Assembly: GCA_002914845.1 (NCBI GenBank)
Contig: JXTC01000012.1
Coordinates: 1,542,538 to 1,606,537, forward strand
From: Trema orientale
Lineage: Eukaryota; Streptophyta; Magnoliopsida; Rosales; Cannabaceae
Length of the DNA: 64,000 nt
Direction: 5' to 3'
Part shown: in pieces, positions 1-12,745 of the stretch
Position numbering within the stretch: position 1 is the first letter of the stretch
How the letters are laid out: each line of letters begins with the position of its first letter
Program-made: the position numbers and the translations under genes
The notes under the pieces: generated by a model
What the model saw: only the letters and a program-made list of their open reading frames with translations
Told to the model about the DNA's origin: nothing
The model's database searches: none

Positions 1-377
1 AAAAGCCCACTCTTTCTCTCTCTTCATTCTGATATTTCTGACAGTAAAAGCATGAAATCTCCGTGCCTCCTCAAATACCCACATATTGACTGGTCTCTTT
101 CTTTGTCTTGGAAACCCTATTTGATCAAAATAAATATCATAAATAAATACATAATAGTCAGAAACAAGTCAAGCTCTCCAAAATCTCCTCCTTTATACAG
201 TTATATTATCCATTTTTCCATCCATCTGAATCAAAAAGACAAAACTTTTAAAACTCATATCTTCACTGGACTCTCCTGCTGTCCTGTTCTGGCACCTACT
301 ACACCCATCTTCCTTTTCTTCTTGTTTGCCAAGTGTTTGATAAAATTCAAGGTTTCAGGGACTGTGTTTTTGTGGCC
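1..377 (+). promoter_or_regulatory. Upstream region and 5' leader of the MYB gene
   Basis: AT-rich and pyrimidine-rich sequence directly before the MYB start codon at 378. An open frame through it (from 52) runs out of frame with the MYB gene and codes for nothing recognisable. No convincing TATA box was placed; the window edge may cut off part of the promoter. Confidence 0.4.
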
Positions 378-1523
378 ATGGGAAGAGCTCCTTGTTGTGA
401 CAAAACCAAGGTGAAAAGAGGGCCTTGGTCTCCTGAAGAAGACGCCACTCTCAAGAACTACATGGACAAAAATGGAACTGGGGGTAACTGGATTTCTCTC
501 CCTCGCAAAGCAGGTCCCTTTTTGTTTTTCATCATATTTGTTTTCTCTTTCTGATCACGACCCCTTTATGTCTTTCCCTTTTTTTTCGTCTTTGGAAAAA
601 GGTGGAAAGAAAAGTATGTCGGTTGAGCCCTCCATATCTCTCTCTTTAAAATCTTTGCTTTGTATGTCAATGATGGTTGTATTGTATGCTTTTAGGCCTT
701 AACCGTTGTGGCAAAAGTTGTCGTTTGAGATGGCTGAATTATCTGAGACCAGATATCAAGCATGGATGTTTTACTGAGGAGGAAGACAATGTCATCTGGG
801 CACTCTACAATAACATTGGAAGCAGGCAAGTGAAATCCGTCTCTTCATTTTGTTTATGAATTATTCTTGTTCATATTAATATATGCACTTTTTTTTGTTT
901 TTATTCTTTCAGTAACGTTTTATTAATTCAAATATATGCTTTTGGACTTTATATTTAGGTGGTCCGTCATAGCCTCCCAACTGCCAGGAAGAACAGACAA
1001 CGATGTGAAAAACCACTGGAACACCAAGTTGAAGAAAAAACTCTTGGCCACAGGAAGCACCAGTGGCAATAACAATGAGACTACTAACAATACTCTTGAT
1101 CATCACCTCAACTTGGCTCCGTTTTCGGGTTTGATTCCGAAAACCGAAAGCTCTGATCAAGGGAACTCAGCTTGTTGTGACACCAATTCAGACAATTCAA
1201 CATATCTGATGGAGGGGAATTATGTGGACAACTTTGATCTCAAAGAGCCAAAATTTGAACCCATTAGTCAACTTTCTTACTCGAATCCTGTGGAAGTTTC
1301 TGATTTCGGAACAAATGGGAACACCAGCTCGAGCATTTCATCAGCTAGAGAAGTCTCAAGTCTTTCAACTTCATCATCTAATTTGGCTTTTGATGAGAAT
1401 ACTACTGGCCTTGCCTCATGGTCTGGCATTGGAGGTGTCAATTATATTGAGGATGGCATTAATCTTGTGGACATGGGATTTGATCCTTCAAATGATGTCT
1501 TTCTGAGTGGCTTTGGCTTTTAG
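378..1523 (+). CDS. R2R3-MYB transcription factor, subgroup 14/RAX-like
   Basis: Nuclear DNA-binding regulator. Exons 378-513, 696-825 and 959-1523 join in frame to 276 residues. R2 has its tryptophans at W17, W38 and W58; R3 has F71 (the usual replacement), W90 and W109. The N-terminus MGRAPCCDK and the intron positions (exon 2 of 130 bp) are those of typical plant R2R3-MYBs. The spaced Leu/Arg signature for bHLH partners is not seen in R3. Pieces such as [23 protein letters not shown] and [19 protein letters not shown] recall the RAX/MYB36/MYB87 group, which acts in axillary meristems and root endodermis; this assignment is inference from memory. The C-terminal half is Ser/Asn-rich and acidic, as in activation regions. 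Intron 2 begins with GC instead of GT: only the AG|GCAAGT donor keeps R3 in frame (SRW at 88-90). Confidence 0.93.
826..958 (+). other. GC-AG intron (second intron of the MYB gene)
   Basis: The donor is AG|GCAAGT at 824-831 and the acceptor ends TTTAG at 958. Using the nearby GT at 830-831 would shift the frame and destroy the third helix of R3, so the GC donor is required to read the conserved SRWSVIA. Apart from the C it matches the U1 pairing consensus, as known GC-AG introns do. Confidence 0.85.
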
Positions 1524-4500
1524 GCGATTCAGACTCATCTTGGTTAACTTTTTGTCTCTTTACTACTTAACTAACAGTTCTCTGGATCCAAAATTAGGAT
1601 TATTCAGAAATAGTGACTGTCAAAAAAAAGATTGAAAGAAGCTTAGGTTATTTGTTATTACTCATTAGTAAATAGTTTTATTGCTAGGTTGTTACGGTTA
1701 TGGTTATGGTTCTTTTTTGTCCAATGTAAGTGAAGAATTAAAGCTACCGATGTCGATCATTAATATATGAAACTTGAAAGAAAGTAATGGACAAGTCATG
1801 TGGGAGTACTGTTTCCCATTATGGTTATTGAGAACTTTTCCAGAGGAGCCTTGGCCCTCGTACGTTTTCATAAAGTTTTTTTTTTTTTATAATTGGTGGA
1901 AGTGGTCATGAATGTGAGGTATGTAGTCAGAAATTTATTCATTTTTACCTTTTATTTTTTTTAAAACGAAAATTTCTGACTGGTCAGTGGTCACGGAAGT
2001 TGCATTGGGCAGCCAATTCAAAGATGAAGAAAACGTCTTCATCTAACAATAACTAAGATAGAATCTATCCCACCTCTTGTGTGTTTTTCTTTGCGTGTTC
2101 TTAAATTTCTTCGTCTTTTCTTTCTTATTAGGCTTAATTTCAACTTTGTTTTCAACCAGCATTATGATATGGATATAAAGACATTAATGTATAAAACAGA
2201 TAACAATTGTAGTTGTAACTTGTTAATATGTACATGCAGTATATATTAATCCAATATTTCACAATTGAATGAATACGATATACAGTATATTTTACTAGGA
2301 ACGGGATGGTTGATGGTACAAAACTACTTCAGAACTTGGTCAAAAAGCTAGCTGGTTTAACTCATCAGTTTACCGTACATCAAAAGAAGTACGAATACCA
2401 TAGAGCAGAAATATGTTATCCGGAGTTTGATTCTGTTTAGCAGTATTATTACATCCAAAACTGGCTGCTATCATCATCATAATGATCTTTAACAAATATA
2501 TCTTAAACCAAACTCTTATAATTGCTCATTGTATATTTATTGTCCTTTGGAGAACCCAAAAACAATCAGAACAGCTTAATATGCAGCATGGCTCAATGCT
2601 AAACATAGAAGAGATATATACGAGACCCACGTGGATTCCACTGTAGAGTAGAAGGCGTTGATGTTAGCATTTTTATATACATAGCAATTTTTATATATAT
2701 AATATATATATACACACATATATGATATACATACTACTGAGATGAAACATGAGTATTTAGCAGAAATTTCGTAGTAGCTTACTAGCTTTCGAACTTGTCA
2801 ACAAAAATTGTACTCTACTTTAATCATGAAGCATGTGTCTGTATGTAATGTAGGGTATATGATCTTATATATAAATAGAGTGTTTACTTGGACGAGACAT
2901 GTGTATATTTAGCAGAAATTTCATAGGGGCTCCAAACTTATCCATAATTTAAATATTCTATAGTTTATTCATGAAGTAACTAACATTTGTCAACAAATTA
3001 ACTAAGTTAACAAAGAAAACACAAAAATAAATACAAGAAGCTCTTAAAGTATGATGAAGCAAGTACCATTTATTATATGCATATAGAAATGTCATAATCA
3101 TAGCCTCGTGGTCGTGGAGTAAAAACGACAAGAGTATTTATTATTTTTTTTAATAATCCACAGAAGTATCAATACTGTTCCTTAAGACAATTCGTTGGGC
3201 GGCGGCGTGGTTTACCCTCTCTTTGTTAATATATTCTGCTCCAATGAAATACGACAAAAAGCTAAGCTAAGCTAGTTTCAGTGCATGGAATGGAACCTTA
3301 GCTAGCTCTTCTTTTATTTAGGCTGCCAATATGTGGTATTAAAGTACCTTAGTCAAAACTCAAAAGGGTTTCATGGAATAGTCAATAATCTTGAAAGACA
3401 ATTCAAGAGTAAGAAAGTCAAACTGCTTTTTTGAGGTGGGAAAGAAAATTATTATCCTGTGAGTAGAATTTGGCGGCCTTGGTTATATTTAGTGTGAAAT
3501 ATTATGGAGATTAGTCTTATGGTTACAATTATTTGCGTAAACTTATAAGATATTAACTTATTAGTTATTATAGACAGTTGAAAAAACGACAATGGAAGTG
3601 AGTTTTATCCTTTGTTTTTTCTTTTGGTTGTGTGTGGACAGAAAAGGACATGCTTCCATTAAGAAAATGTTTTGTTTTGTAATGGGATTTCTAGGTCCTT
3701 TTGTGGAATTTTCTTGTAGCCTTTCATTTACTTAATTTCCCGGAACTTTCTTAGGTGTCCCATGAAGAAACTATAATAACATGCACTTGTTGACCTATAA
3801 TAATATTCATTGTACTCTTCCATCTTGTTCCTCGTTTGTCTTTTGGGAAGTAACTTATCCAATTAGCCTTTAGCCAAAAAAGTGGTCTAACCCCAGCATT
3901 TTTCTTGAAACAAGGGGAAAAAAAAAGAAAAAAACTCTTTTATTTTGTCTTTTTCTTTGTCTAGAGTTATTTGATGGTACTTTGTTTTGAATAATTATCG
4001 GTTTAGGTCAATGGGCCTAATATAAAAAAAGACCAGTTTGAAGAACTTGAGCTAGAGAACAGGGCTAGCCTTATATTTCTCAAGTCATAAGTCATAACAA
4101 ACATGATTTTGTTTGGTTACATGCATAATTCCTCAAGCTTTAATGTTTTAATTTTTTTTTATTAAGGACACATTTGTCTTAATTCACAAAATTTCTCCTA
4201 TGTCACAATTACATAGGAGTGATTTGATACTAGTGATATTCAGGTCTTTTTAATATGACAATATATTATTTTAAGAGTTCCTTCCTGATGTTTTGAATGA
4301 TAATTTCCCTTAAAAGTTTTTATGCACTTCTGGTCTTTAATCTCCTTAGTCAGCCAAAATGATGTTTTTATTGCACTAAGATGACATCTCTTTCAATGTT
4401 TCATGAAAAGATAATGCTACTTTCAAGTCAACGAATGGTGTTTACTACTTTATGCATACCAATGGGCATGATCTAAATCTCCTCTCTTTCTGCATGAGTA

Positions 4501-4847
4501 AAGTTATGTGTACCTTGCTATTTATTTCAATGTTTTCAAAATAATGATACAACGTAGGTTTGTCTGCCAAAAAAACTTAGACGTATGGAATCATAAATAA
4601 GTCTGATATAAAAGAAATGACAATTCATCAGCAATATTTAATTTTCTACAACAATCAATGAAATTTGCAGTAGTACACACAATTTTGTCCATATACACTA
4701 TTTTGTACACATAAACAATTTGGTGAAAAAAAAAATCAAATAGAAGAAAAAGAAAACTGTGAAAAGTCTATCTAGAGAAGCAACTATTAAATCACAAACT
4801 TGAATTACTAGCTATTTTTTCTCAGCATGCAAATGTGAGGCTTTTAA
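1524..4847. other. Intergenic, AT-rich; MYB 3' flank
   Basis: Contains the MYB 3' UTR and about 3 kb of AT-rich DNA between two convergent genes. Simple TA/CA tracts occur near 2690-2730. I see no coding exon, RNA gene or bounded transposon here. Confidence 0.5.
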
Positions 4848-7800
4848 CTACCTAGCTATTGGAGCTGTCACAGAATCCATATTCATGGAATCAGTATAAA
4901 TGGAAGACAATTCAGGTGTACTACTATATGAATGAAAGTGTAACTTCTGTGCTGGTGCCGGAGTGCTTTCTCGGTCCCTCGAAATCTCAATCTCCAAACA
5001 CTGTTTAAGCTCTGTTAAAACATAACTCATTGTGGCTCTATCTTCAGAGTTGGATGCTGTACATGCCATAGCTACTTCTAAGGCTCTGCTAACAGAATAC
5101 AAAGCAAAGTTGTCTTGCAACTTTCGGTCAACAACATTTGTTATATCCCCTTCTTCGAGTTCAGAGCTCACCCAATGTATTATGTGGATTCTTTCATCAC
5201 CTCTAATTATTGCAGGTTGGCCTGTTATTAACTCTAATAGAACCACGCCAAAGCTAAAGACATCACTTTTCTCATTCAACTTTTGAGAACGATAGTACCT
5301 GGATTGATTAAATTTTGCTCATTATTTTCCTATCTATATGTTTGTCCATAACAAGGAAAAAGTAGATAAGAAAGAAAGGTTGATACAAGTCTACAAATAA
5401 ATAGATAATAAACACTTGAACATACTCTGGGTCAAGATATCCTGCAGTGCCCATGACTGTAGTTTCCACTTGAGTGTCATTGTCACTAGTAAAAACTTTA
5501 GAAAGACCAAAATCTGCTATTTTAGCATCCAAGTTTTCACCTAAGAGAATGTTGGCTGTCTTCACATCTCTATGTACAATAGCTGGCTTGCATCCATGAT
5601 GCAAGTACTCTAGTCCTGTAAGATAAATATTTTAAAACCATTAGATCAATTGAGGAAATTTTAATACCATTAGATCAATTGAGAAAAATAGTCATTAGTT
5701 AAAATGGAAGATTAATATGATCTGATATATAAAGACAGCTCCTACCATATGAGTAGCATATTCAATATATTGACTTGAGGAACTATAAAGGCTTAGGTCT
5801 TTTGGTAACAAAAGAGAACTTAAAAGAATTCGGAAAATGTTTTTAAGGGAAAAACAGGAAACCGAAAAAGACATGTAGAGCCTGGTGGAGATGATCAATC
5901 AAGAGCTCCTCAATGCAAAAATTAGTTACAATTTTCAAGGCTTAGTTTTGCTGATAGAAATTCGATATGTTAAGCTAACCTTGTGCTGCATCAATTGCAA
6001 TGCGAAGTCTCATTATCCAACTCAATTGTGAACTTTGAGCTGCAAACATCAAGCATGACACAACACACTTCTTATATTCCAAATGTTCTTTTGGTAGATA
6101 TAACACGGGAGAACAAAGGTGAGAAAGATAATACTTTTGTTTGTGGGAATACCTTTCAGATATTCTTTTAGGTTGCCGTTAGGCATGTACTCATAAATAA
6201 GTGCCAACTTGTCATCCTCGTCACAGTATCCAACAAAAGAAGCCAAGTTTCTATGATGAATTCTCATCAAAAGCTCTGCCTGCATTCAGAAGAAACTCAT
6301 CAATTTTGTTTCCAATGAGTCTAAACATTCTGCTTTATATTCAGGTGCTAGTTCATGACAACTGAAAAGATCCTCTATATTCGAGTATCAAATTAAGGTC
6401 ATGTTTACTGATCCGTAATGGAGAGAAAAGGGAATGGGAAAGAGAAAGGGATTCCCTGTCATATGTAACTAAGTGGTAGGTAAACACATAAAAGGGAACC
6501 ATACTCTTCCCCACTTATTGTTTCTTATTCCTCTTCATTCCAGTCCCCCTCCATTCCCTTTACGGATCAGTAAATATGGCCTAAGTGTAAAACAAATCAC
6601 AAACCTCAGTTTGGAACTCCCTAGGCCCTTGAGATGACGTTGGAGAAAGCATCTTGACTGCAACTTGTGTGCCATCTTTCATATAGCCATGGTACACAAC
6701 CCCAAATCCACCCTTTCCTATTTCCTTTTCGAAGTTGTTTGTAATTTCTACGACCTCAGTATAATTATATTGGCTCTTCTTTATTGCTAAGGCTCTTCCT
6801 GTTTTCTTAGCAATTTCTGCTTCTGTAGAATAAGTATGAAATATCATGTTTATTAGACAATCAGAAATTGGCTCTCCCCAGTTTAAAATGGAGATGTATC
6901 TCCTTTGTGTTTACGCTGGAAACATAATCTTTCATTCACTATTACATATTTAAATAAGTTTCACATATTTTATAGAACTATGAAATCTCATACCCATGGA
7001 CAGCTTAAAAAAGGAAGCATAGAACAAGTATGAAACCTGATTTTTTCTTTCTTCTAAGTTTCAGTGCGATAATCAGTATTGTAAGGATGACAGCAGCCGA
7101 TGCCAACGATGCAACTATTGGAATAACAATTTTCTTCTTCTTTTTGCATAAACCTGACCTACAAAGATTTCGACTATCCACACTGATATCGAAAAAAAGG
7201 AACAGAAGAAAAGGATAAAACATTTAGACCATATATGTCATTTCAACTCATACCATGATCAGTTGAAAAAAGTATGTTTTTATTATTACCTCAAAATGAG
7301 TGAACCATCCTTTGATCTTTCTACAAGAGCTTTAGGAACAACACCGGACAATTGGTTGCCTTTCAAATTTCTGCATATCAGTTGGCAAATGACTAATTGT
7401 TGTTTTACTTTGAAGTCTTTACTGCTATCATAATTACATAACCACCAAGCATTTCAGCACTTACAATAACTGGAGAAATTTCAGATTTTCTAGAAATTCG
7501 GGCATCGGTCCAGTTAAGTTGTTGTTAGACAGATCCCTGCAATTGAGATACTTTGAATATGAGATGCTGTAATAATATATCACCAACATTAAAGCTAAGA
7601 AACCAAATGAGTAATGCTTACAAGGATTCTAGCAATGAGAGCTTGGAAATGGAGGAAGCTATTGTCCCACTCAATTTGCTTGAGGTCAAGTTCCTATTTA
7701 AAAGAAAATACTTCGGTAAAAATGGATAGTAAAATGAATGTAGTAATCACAGCACTGAAAAACATCAGGAAGGACTTACAAAGAAATAATCCGAGGAGGA

Positions 7801-9876
7801 GACGAGGCATTGTTACTGCATTTTAAACCTTCCCAAGAGAAATTCTTCGGTCCACAGGGATCACCTGCCCAGTTCTTGATAATTTGATATGCTCTTTTGA
7901 CATCCTCAATAGCATCAGCTGTATGAATTTATATCTCCCAGTTAAAGCAAATTAAAATATGGCTAGCAGCAAGTACATTGAAACTTTGACAACTTGAACC
8001 ATTTTTGCTGGTCATATTTCATGTAATACCACATTTTGAAGCATTTTTTCAGTCAGAAATGAGGTGAAACTAGATTTTCAGGATAATGTACTTATTGTCT
8101 GCTAGAATGATTCCGCTAATGTCTTTTTTCTTATGGAGTTATAGTGGAAACTAGTGATTCATGTTTTTTGATTCGATGTTTGCACCATAAACGGTTTCTC
8201 CTTCTTTTCCTATTAGAGCCTGTATTTACTTGTCCCAGTGAATTAGTTTATCCTTTCATCAACTTGACTATAATCATAACTAACTTCAAATTCTAAATCG
8301 TCTTTGAGGAAATCGTATATTAGTCCCAAAAGCAAACATTTCATTTTGTCTTTGTTGCTACGAAAGCACACCATTAAACATTTCTCAAATTTCAAAAGAG
8401 AAAGTACCACTCCTATATATGAATTTCTGTAAGTTTAGTATATCTGCATACCATCTCCAGCGTATGTTGGTAACTCCGTCTTCTTTCTGACCATGTAAAT
8501 CTCAACAGCATTGAGGATCGGCGGATGAGTAGAATCCTCAGTTCTACGAATAGAAATCTGGTGCTCTTCTCCAACCAGGGCTTTTGAGTTGGATACTACA
8601 TTTGTATACAAGTAACGAGGAACAAAGGGTCCAAACAATGGAGTTCCATTCCAGGTTATGTTGAACTTCCTTGACTGGTTTCTTCCTAGTTGCTCCACTT
8701 CAGCGAAGTACATATAAACATAAAATTCAGAACTCGAATCAGTTGTGTTCCACTTCAAATCTAAAGCCTCACTACCGTTCTGGGGCCTAGCTGCTGTCAT
8801 GATTACTTCTGAAGGCACTCTATATCCGTTTTCATAGTTATTAACTGCTAGAGAAGTGCTAATTGGATCCCAACTAGAGGAAATGTAGGAGGACCAAATT
8901 CGATCATAGATATCATCTTCATATCGACCTGTTCCGTTGGTTTTCCCAATATCCAATCTTTCAAAGAGTACTAATGATGCATTGGTTCCAAACTCAGTGC
9001 CATATATAGAACCGTTTAAGGGCCTGAGCTCCAAGGCTGATATGAAAGGAGTACCCAAGCCTTTGTTCACAAGACAAATATTTATAGTATCTCTTATTGC
9101 AATAGTGACAATCTCTGTGGTGACAATCTCCGAGGCATTGCGAAACTTCACTGTGAACCAAAGATTGACATCGACATAAAGATCGAATTCTGGTAGTTTG
9201 TTTTTTCCATCATAGTTTCCATATAAGAAGGAGGCTCTGATCAAATTCAAGCCGCCGGCTCCAACTGCAGGTTCCAAGGTGTAACAGTTCTTGTCTCCTT
9301 GAGCAAAGCTCCTAAGATCTGAGAGAGGGAGTGGTAGGTTGGGATTTTTTGGATATGCATATTCAGAGGAGATGTTCCTGTTTATTCCTGTCTCTATGAA
9401 AGCTCCATCTGGAGCATAACTTATCCCGGTATCTGTATCTTCATAGTTGAAATTCAAAATAGAGCCACAATCGATGCTTATGAATCCTAATTATGAACAG
9501 AATTTCATTAGTTTAATAAAACATATCAGAACAAAGATTCATAGCCTAGATTTCACGTAATTTATGAACTAAAAATCAACTTCTTGCTTCAATCAAGAAT
9601 GTTTAGAAGAACCCCATAAAAAAAAAAAAAAACTCAACAGAAAAGTTGCCCAAAGCTCGTGGTAATGATATTAAGGCCGCAAAAATTCTTTCCCTCAAAG
9701 AATGAAAGCAAGAACCCAACAAACCCCTTAACATAACATTATTCCATTCCACTAGAAAGTTCATTCTAGTTGAAAACACAATTGAGATAGAAGCAAAAGT
9801 CTAACTAACCTGTTTGACGCTGCCCGCGAACCAAAATTGCAGAAATCAGCAGAAGGAAACCAACTAATATTTTCAT
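4848..9876 (-). CDS. Malectin-like/LRR receptor-like serine/threonine kinase
   Basis: Twelve exons, read downward: 9876-9810, 9486-8452, 7918-7780, 7693-7622, 7536-7465, 7370-7290, 7182-7037, 6822-6605, 6279-6153, 6039-5980, 5615-5426 and 5298-4848. They join in frame to 885 residues, normal for LRR-I kinases (At1g05700/FRK1-SIRK type). A signal peptide (1-18) is followed by a malectin-like region (about 24-365, starting GFISIDCG, many N-glycosylation sites), then a WAGDPC motif and LRRs coded by two 72-bp exons. The membrane span is about 507-529, flanked by Lys/Arg. Kinase motifs are complete: glycine loop 573-578, K594, HRD 687-689 with K691, DFG 707-709, so it should be an active RD kinase. 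The likely role is cell-surface sensing in stress or defence; the ligand is unknown. A MITE sits in the intron after exon 8. Confidence 0.93.
6397..6581. mobile_element. PIF/Harbinger (Tourist)-like MITE in a kinase intron
   Basis: 185 bp with 22-bp inverted ends differing at two positions (6397-6418 against 6560-6581; shared core TTTACTGATCCGTAA). It is flanked by TAA on both sides (6394-6396 and 6582-6584). The 3-bp TAA/TTA duplication and the GG(T/C)CAT start are typical of Tourist-like elements. It has no coding capacity and lies between kinase exons 8 and 9. Confidence 0.8.
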
Positions 9877-9967
9877 CTTCCTCTTTCCTTCTTCTGACCT
9901 GAAAATCATTCCTGAAGCCGAAATGTCAATAGACAAACATGAAAATGCAGCCTAGTAACTCAACAAC

Positions 9968-10367
9968 TTGACCAAAATCCTCAATATTTGTACGTAGATA
10001 TGCAATCAAACCAAATAACTCTTTATCAAACAAGGAGGAAAGAAAAACTTGGTCAATGTTACGATCAAACACAAGGTGTGCAAAAGAATACAAGTCAGAT
10101 TACTCGAACCCACCAAAACCCACCAGGATTTTTTCAACGCATAAAAAGATAGATTAGGTGGGCATAAGTATTACCATGATTCTACTGTCTGTTTCATCAT
10201 GGACTTATTATAACGTTTCAACTAGTTTATATTCCCCTTTTTGGTGAAAGCATTTTAAATTTTGTGAAGATTTAAGGCACCAAAGTTTACTTTTTTTAAG
10301 AGCTGGAAAAACAATGCAGCCAGCCACAATAGGAAATTGAACAACTACAGCTTTTAATCAAAGTCAA
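9968..10367. promoter_or_regulatory. W-box motifs upstream of the receptor kinase
   Basis: TTGACC at 9968-9973, GGTCAA (TTGACC on the minus strand) at 10051-10056 and AGTCAA (TTGACT on the minus strand) at 10362-10367. All match the WRKY-binding W-box TTGAC[CT] and lie within about 500 bp of the kinase start codon at 9876. FRK1/SIRK-type kinases are known WRKY targets; regulation here is inferred only. Confidence 0.4.
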
Positions 10368-10608
10368 CAAAACTTGTGTTAGTTGCCTACATGTTTATTA
10401 TAATTGCATCTCGCACAAGTAATATAATAATTGATGTTGTTGCTTTTTTCATAAAACAAATAGTAATGAGCAGTCGACTAAACACCATAAGATCTTAGTT
10501 TGACACATTATATATGATAGATTGTATTATTACGTAGTATTAAATATTCATATTATATTCTAAAAAAATATTTCTGTTACATGATATGATTGGAATATGA
10601 ATTGTAGT

Positions 10609-10690
10609 CGCAGGCATAGTTTGATGGTAATCACACTCGCTTAAGGATTAAAGTTTAAATTCCCCAACTTCAATTGTCAAATATATATAT
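10609..10690 (+). repeat. Possible degenerate tRNA-related SINE head
   Basis: The stretch GGCATAGTTTGATGGTAATC followed about 30 bp later by GGATTAAAGTTTAAATTCC resembles degenerate pol III A and B boxes. It then runs into a TA tract. No target duplication was found, so this is tentative. Confidence 0.35.
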
Positions 10691-11670
10691 ATATAGATTT
10701 TATTTTTTTTAATTTATAAATATGTGGATTTACACTTGAGTGCTTCTAAGAGACCATAGAACCTTATAATTTATTTATTTATTTATTCAGGTTAAGCTTT
10801 GCGAGATTTGAAAAAAAAAAGAAAAAAAATGGGGCACAACACAAGTCTCAGACCTTGAGGTTGAAAAGGGTGTGAACTATAAAATTCATAGGAAAATTTG
10901 GGTTCGTGTCTACTTTTGACACTTGATTTTAAGAACAGTCAATTCTTTTAACAAAAATTTTTAAATTCATTATATCCAATATATTATTAACTATATAACC
11001 CGGCACACAAAGTTAAACAAAAAGAAAATAGAGTAGTGATTGGGGTCTGTTTAGATACAATTTTGTTTTTTGTTTTCTATTCAAATAAACAAAAATTTCT
11101 AAATTTTCTTGGAAAACATGCTTGATAATATTGTTTTTGTTTTCTTTTTTAAAAAATTGTAAATAAAATTTTTAAAAATAATGGATTTTCACTTTCAAAA
11201 TTTTTTTAAAGAAAAAGTAAAACCAGAAAGTGGTATTTTTTAAATAAAATTTTTAAGTGGTATTTTTATATAGACTTTCAAAAGTGATATTTTTCTAAAT
11301 AAAAGGTAAAAATAGGATTTTCATAGATGATGTTTTTCTAAATAAAATTTTAAAAGTGATATTTTTCTAAATCAATTTTTGAAAATAGTATTTTTCTAAT
11401 TAGATTTTATAACTATCAAGCATGTTTATGTTTTTTGTTTTGAAAAATTAAAAAAGATTTGATGTGCTACCAAATAAGTTTTTTTTATTTTTAAAATTTA
11501 AAAATATAAACAAAATTTTTGTTTTTGTTTTCAATTTTTATAAATGAAAAATTGAATGTGCATCCTGGAATTCCATTCATACCACTAAAACGATAGTATG
11601 ATTTCACTTTCAGAAGCGTGGTTTTTCATATTTAGTGTGAAAAATGAGACAATGAGTGTTTCATTTTTAG

Positions 11671-12080
11671 GGAAAAGTTCATAAATACCCGTTTTTAAAA
11701 CCATATTTTCATAAATACCTATTTTTTAATTTTATTTCATAAATACCCGTTTTTATAAATTTTTTTTGGAGAAATATAGACCACCACTGTTTTACACATG
11801 AAATGTAGACCACGGTATATATTTCATGTATTAAATATATACCGCGATCCACATTTCATGAATAAAATTTACACTCAAAATTGGCACATATTTTAAAATG
11901 TGTACCGTTCATATTTTATACATGAAATGTGTACCTCATAGATAAAATTCACATTGTAAATGTGGACCACTCATATTTTTTATATGAAATGTGGACCATA
12001 AAAATGGGTATTTTTGAGAGAAGTTTTAAAAACAAGTATTTTTGAAATAAGTTTTAAAAAACGGGTATTAGATGTAATTT
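11671..12080 (+). mobile_element. Short TIR element (Mutator-like MITE), copy 1
   Basis: About 410 bp, recognised because it recurs in inverted orientation at 46640-47051 at clear similarity along its length. Both ends carry repeats of AATACCCGTTTTT, and the middle has repeated 'CATGAAATGTGGACC'-type phrases. The flanks ATTTTTAG and ATTTTTAC may be a decayed target duplication. It has no coding capacity. Confidence 0.65.
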
Positions 12081-12542
12081 TTACTTATTTTTTTTTATCT
12101 TTTTATTTTTAAAGGAACACGTTTTTCAGTAGTAAGTTTAAATAAAATTCGACCTTCTCCTTAGGGCCCAATTTTCGTTGCATTTTTTTTCCGTGAGAAA
12201 TTTAGGTGGATGATCAAAATTTTAAATTTGATTAAGTAGATGTCCATTTTTAAAATTTTATAGCTAAATGTCTAGGTAGATATATTTTTATACTTGGTAG
12301 ATACACAGATCTACCAATTTTAGTTACTGTTCTGAAATGCATTGGGTATATAATTTTTTATACTTTGTATATAAAATTTTACACTTGGTATATATGCATA
12401 TATACCGGACATTTTGCTATAACTTTTGACAAAGGGACATTTACTAAAATTAGGCCCAAAATTTGGTCATATTTCTATAAGCCCCTTATTTCGTGAAAGT
12501 CCCGTTAAGATGTGGTAAAACTAGAATATAGGACAAGAAAAA
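12081..12542. other. Intergenic, AT-rich
   Basis: Holds repeated phrases such as ACACTTGGTATATA and CAAAATTTGGTCAT near 12290-12470 that resemble other repeats of the window (compare 49.5 and 60.0 kb). No bounded element or gene was identified. Confidence 0.35.
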
Positions 12543-12554
12543 CAATAATCCAGA

Positions 12555-12745
12555 TTTTATTTTAATTGGGGCTTAATTAATGACCCACACTTATTATAAA
12601 TTAAAAGAAAATACCTACTACTACCTAATTCTCACCCTACCACATTAGGAATAATAGGTTTTTACGCCTATTCCGGTGTGACTCGAACTTAGGACCGAGA
12701 TCCTAAATAATGGGTGCTCTTACCACTTGAGCCAATTCACTTCGT
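12555..12745 (-). mobile_element. tRNA-derived SINE with 12-bp target duplication
   Basis: On the minus strand it has a pol III A-box region (GGCTCAAGTGGTAAGAGC) and a B-box region (CCTAAGTTCGAGTCAC) and ends in a T/A-rich tail at the low-coordinate side. The 12-bp repeat CAATAATCCAGA flanks it at 12543-12554 and 12746-12757. It is non-coding. Confidence 0.75.

Larger units (their letters stand above)
9877..11670. other. Intergenic, upstream of the receptor kinase
   Basis: Promoter side of the minus-strand kinase. From about 11040 to 11570 it becomes very AT-rich, with repeated phrases such as AAAAGTGATATTTTTCTAAAT, which suggest a decayed repeat. No gene was seen. Confidence 0.4.

Noticed and set aside
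8937-9179. Plus-strand open frame opposite the malectin exon
   Set aside because: Shadow of the receptor-kinase coding sequence on the other strand.
10609-10690. Functional tRNA gene
   Set aside because: Box-like words are degenerate and no cloverleaf can be drawn; at most a SINE relic.
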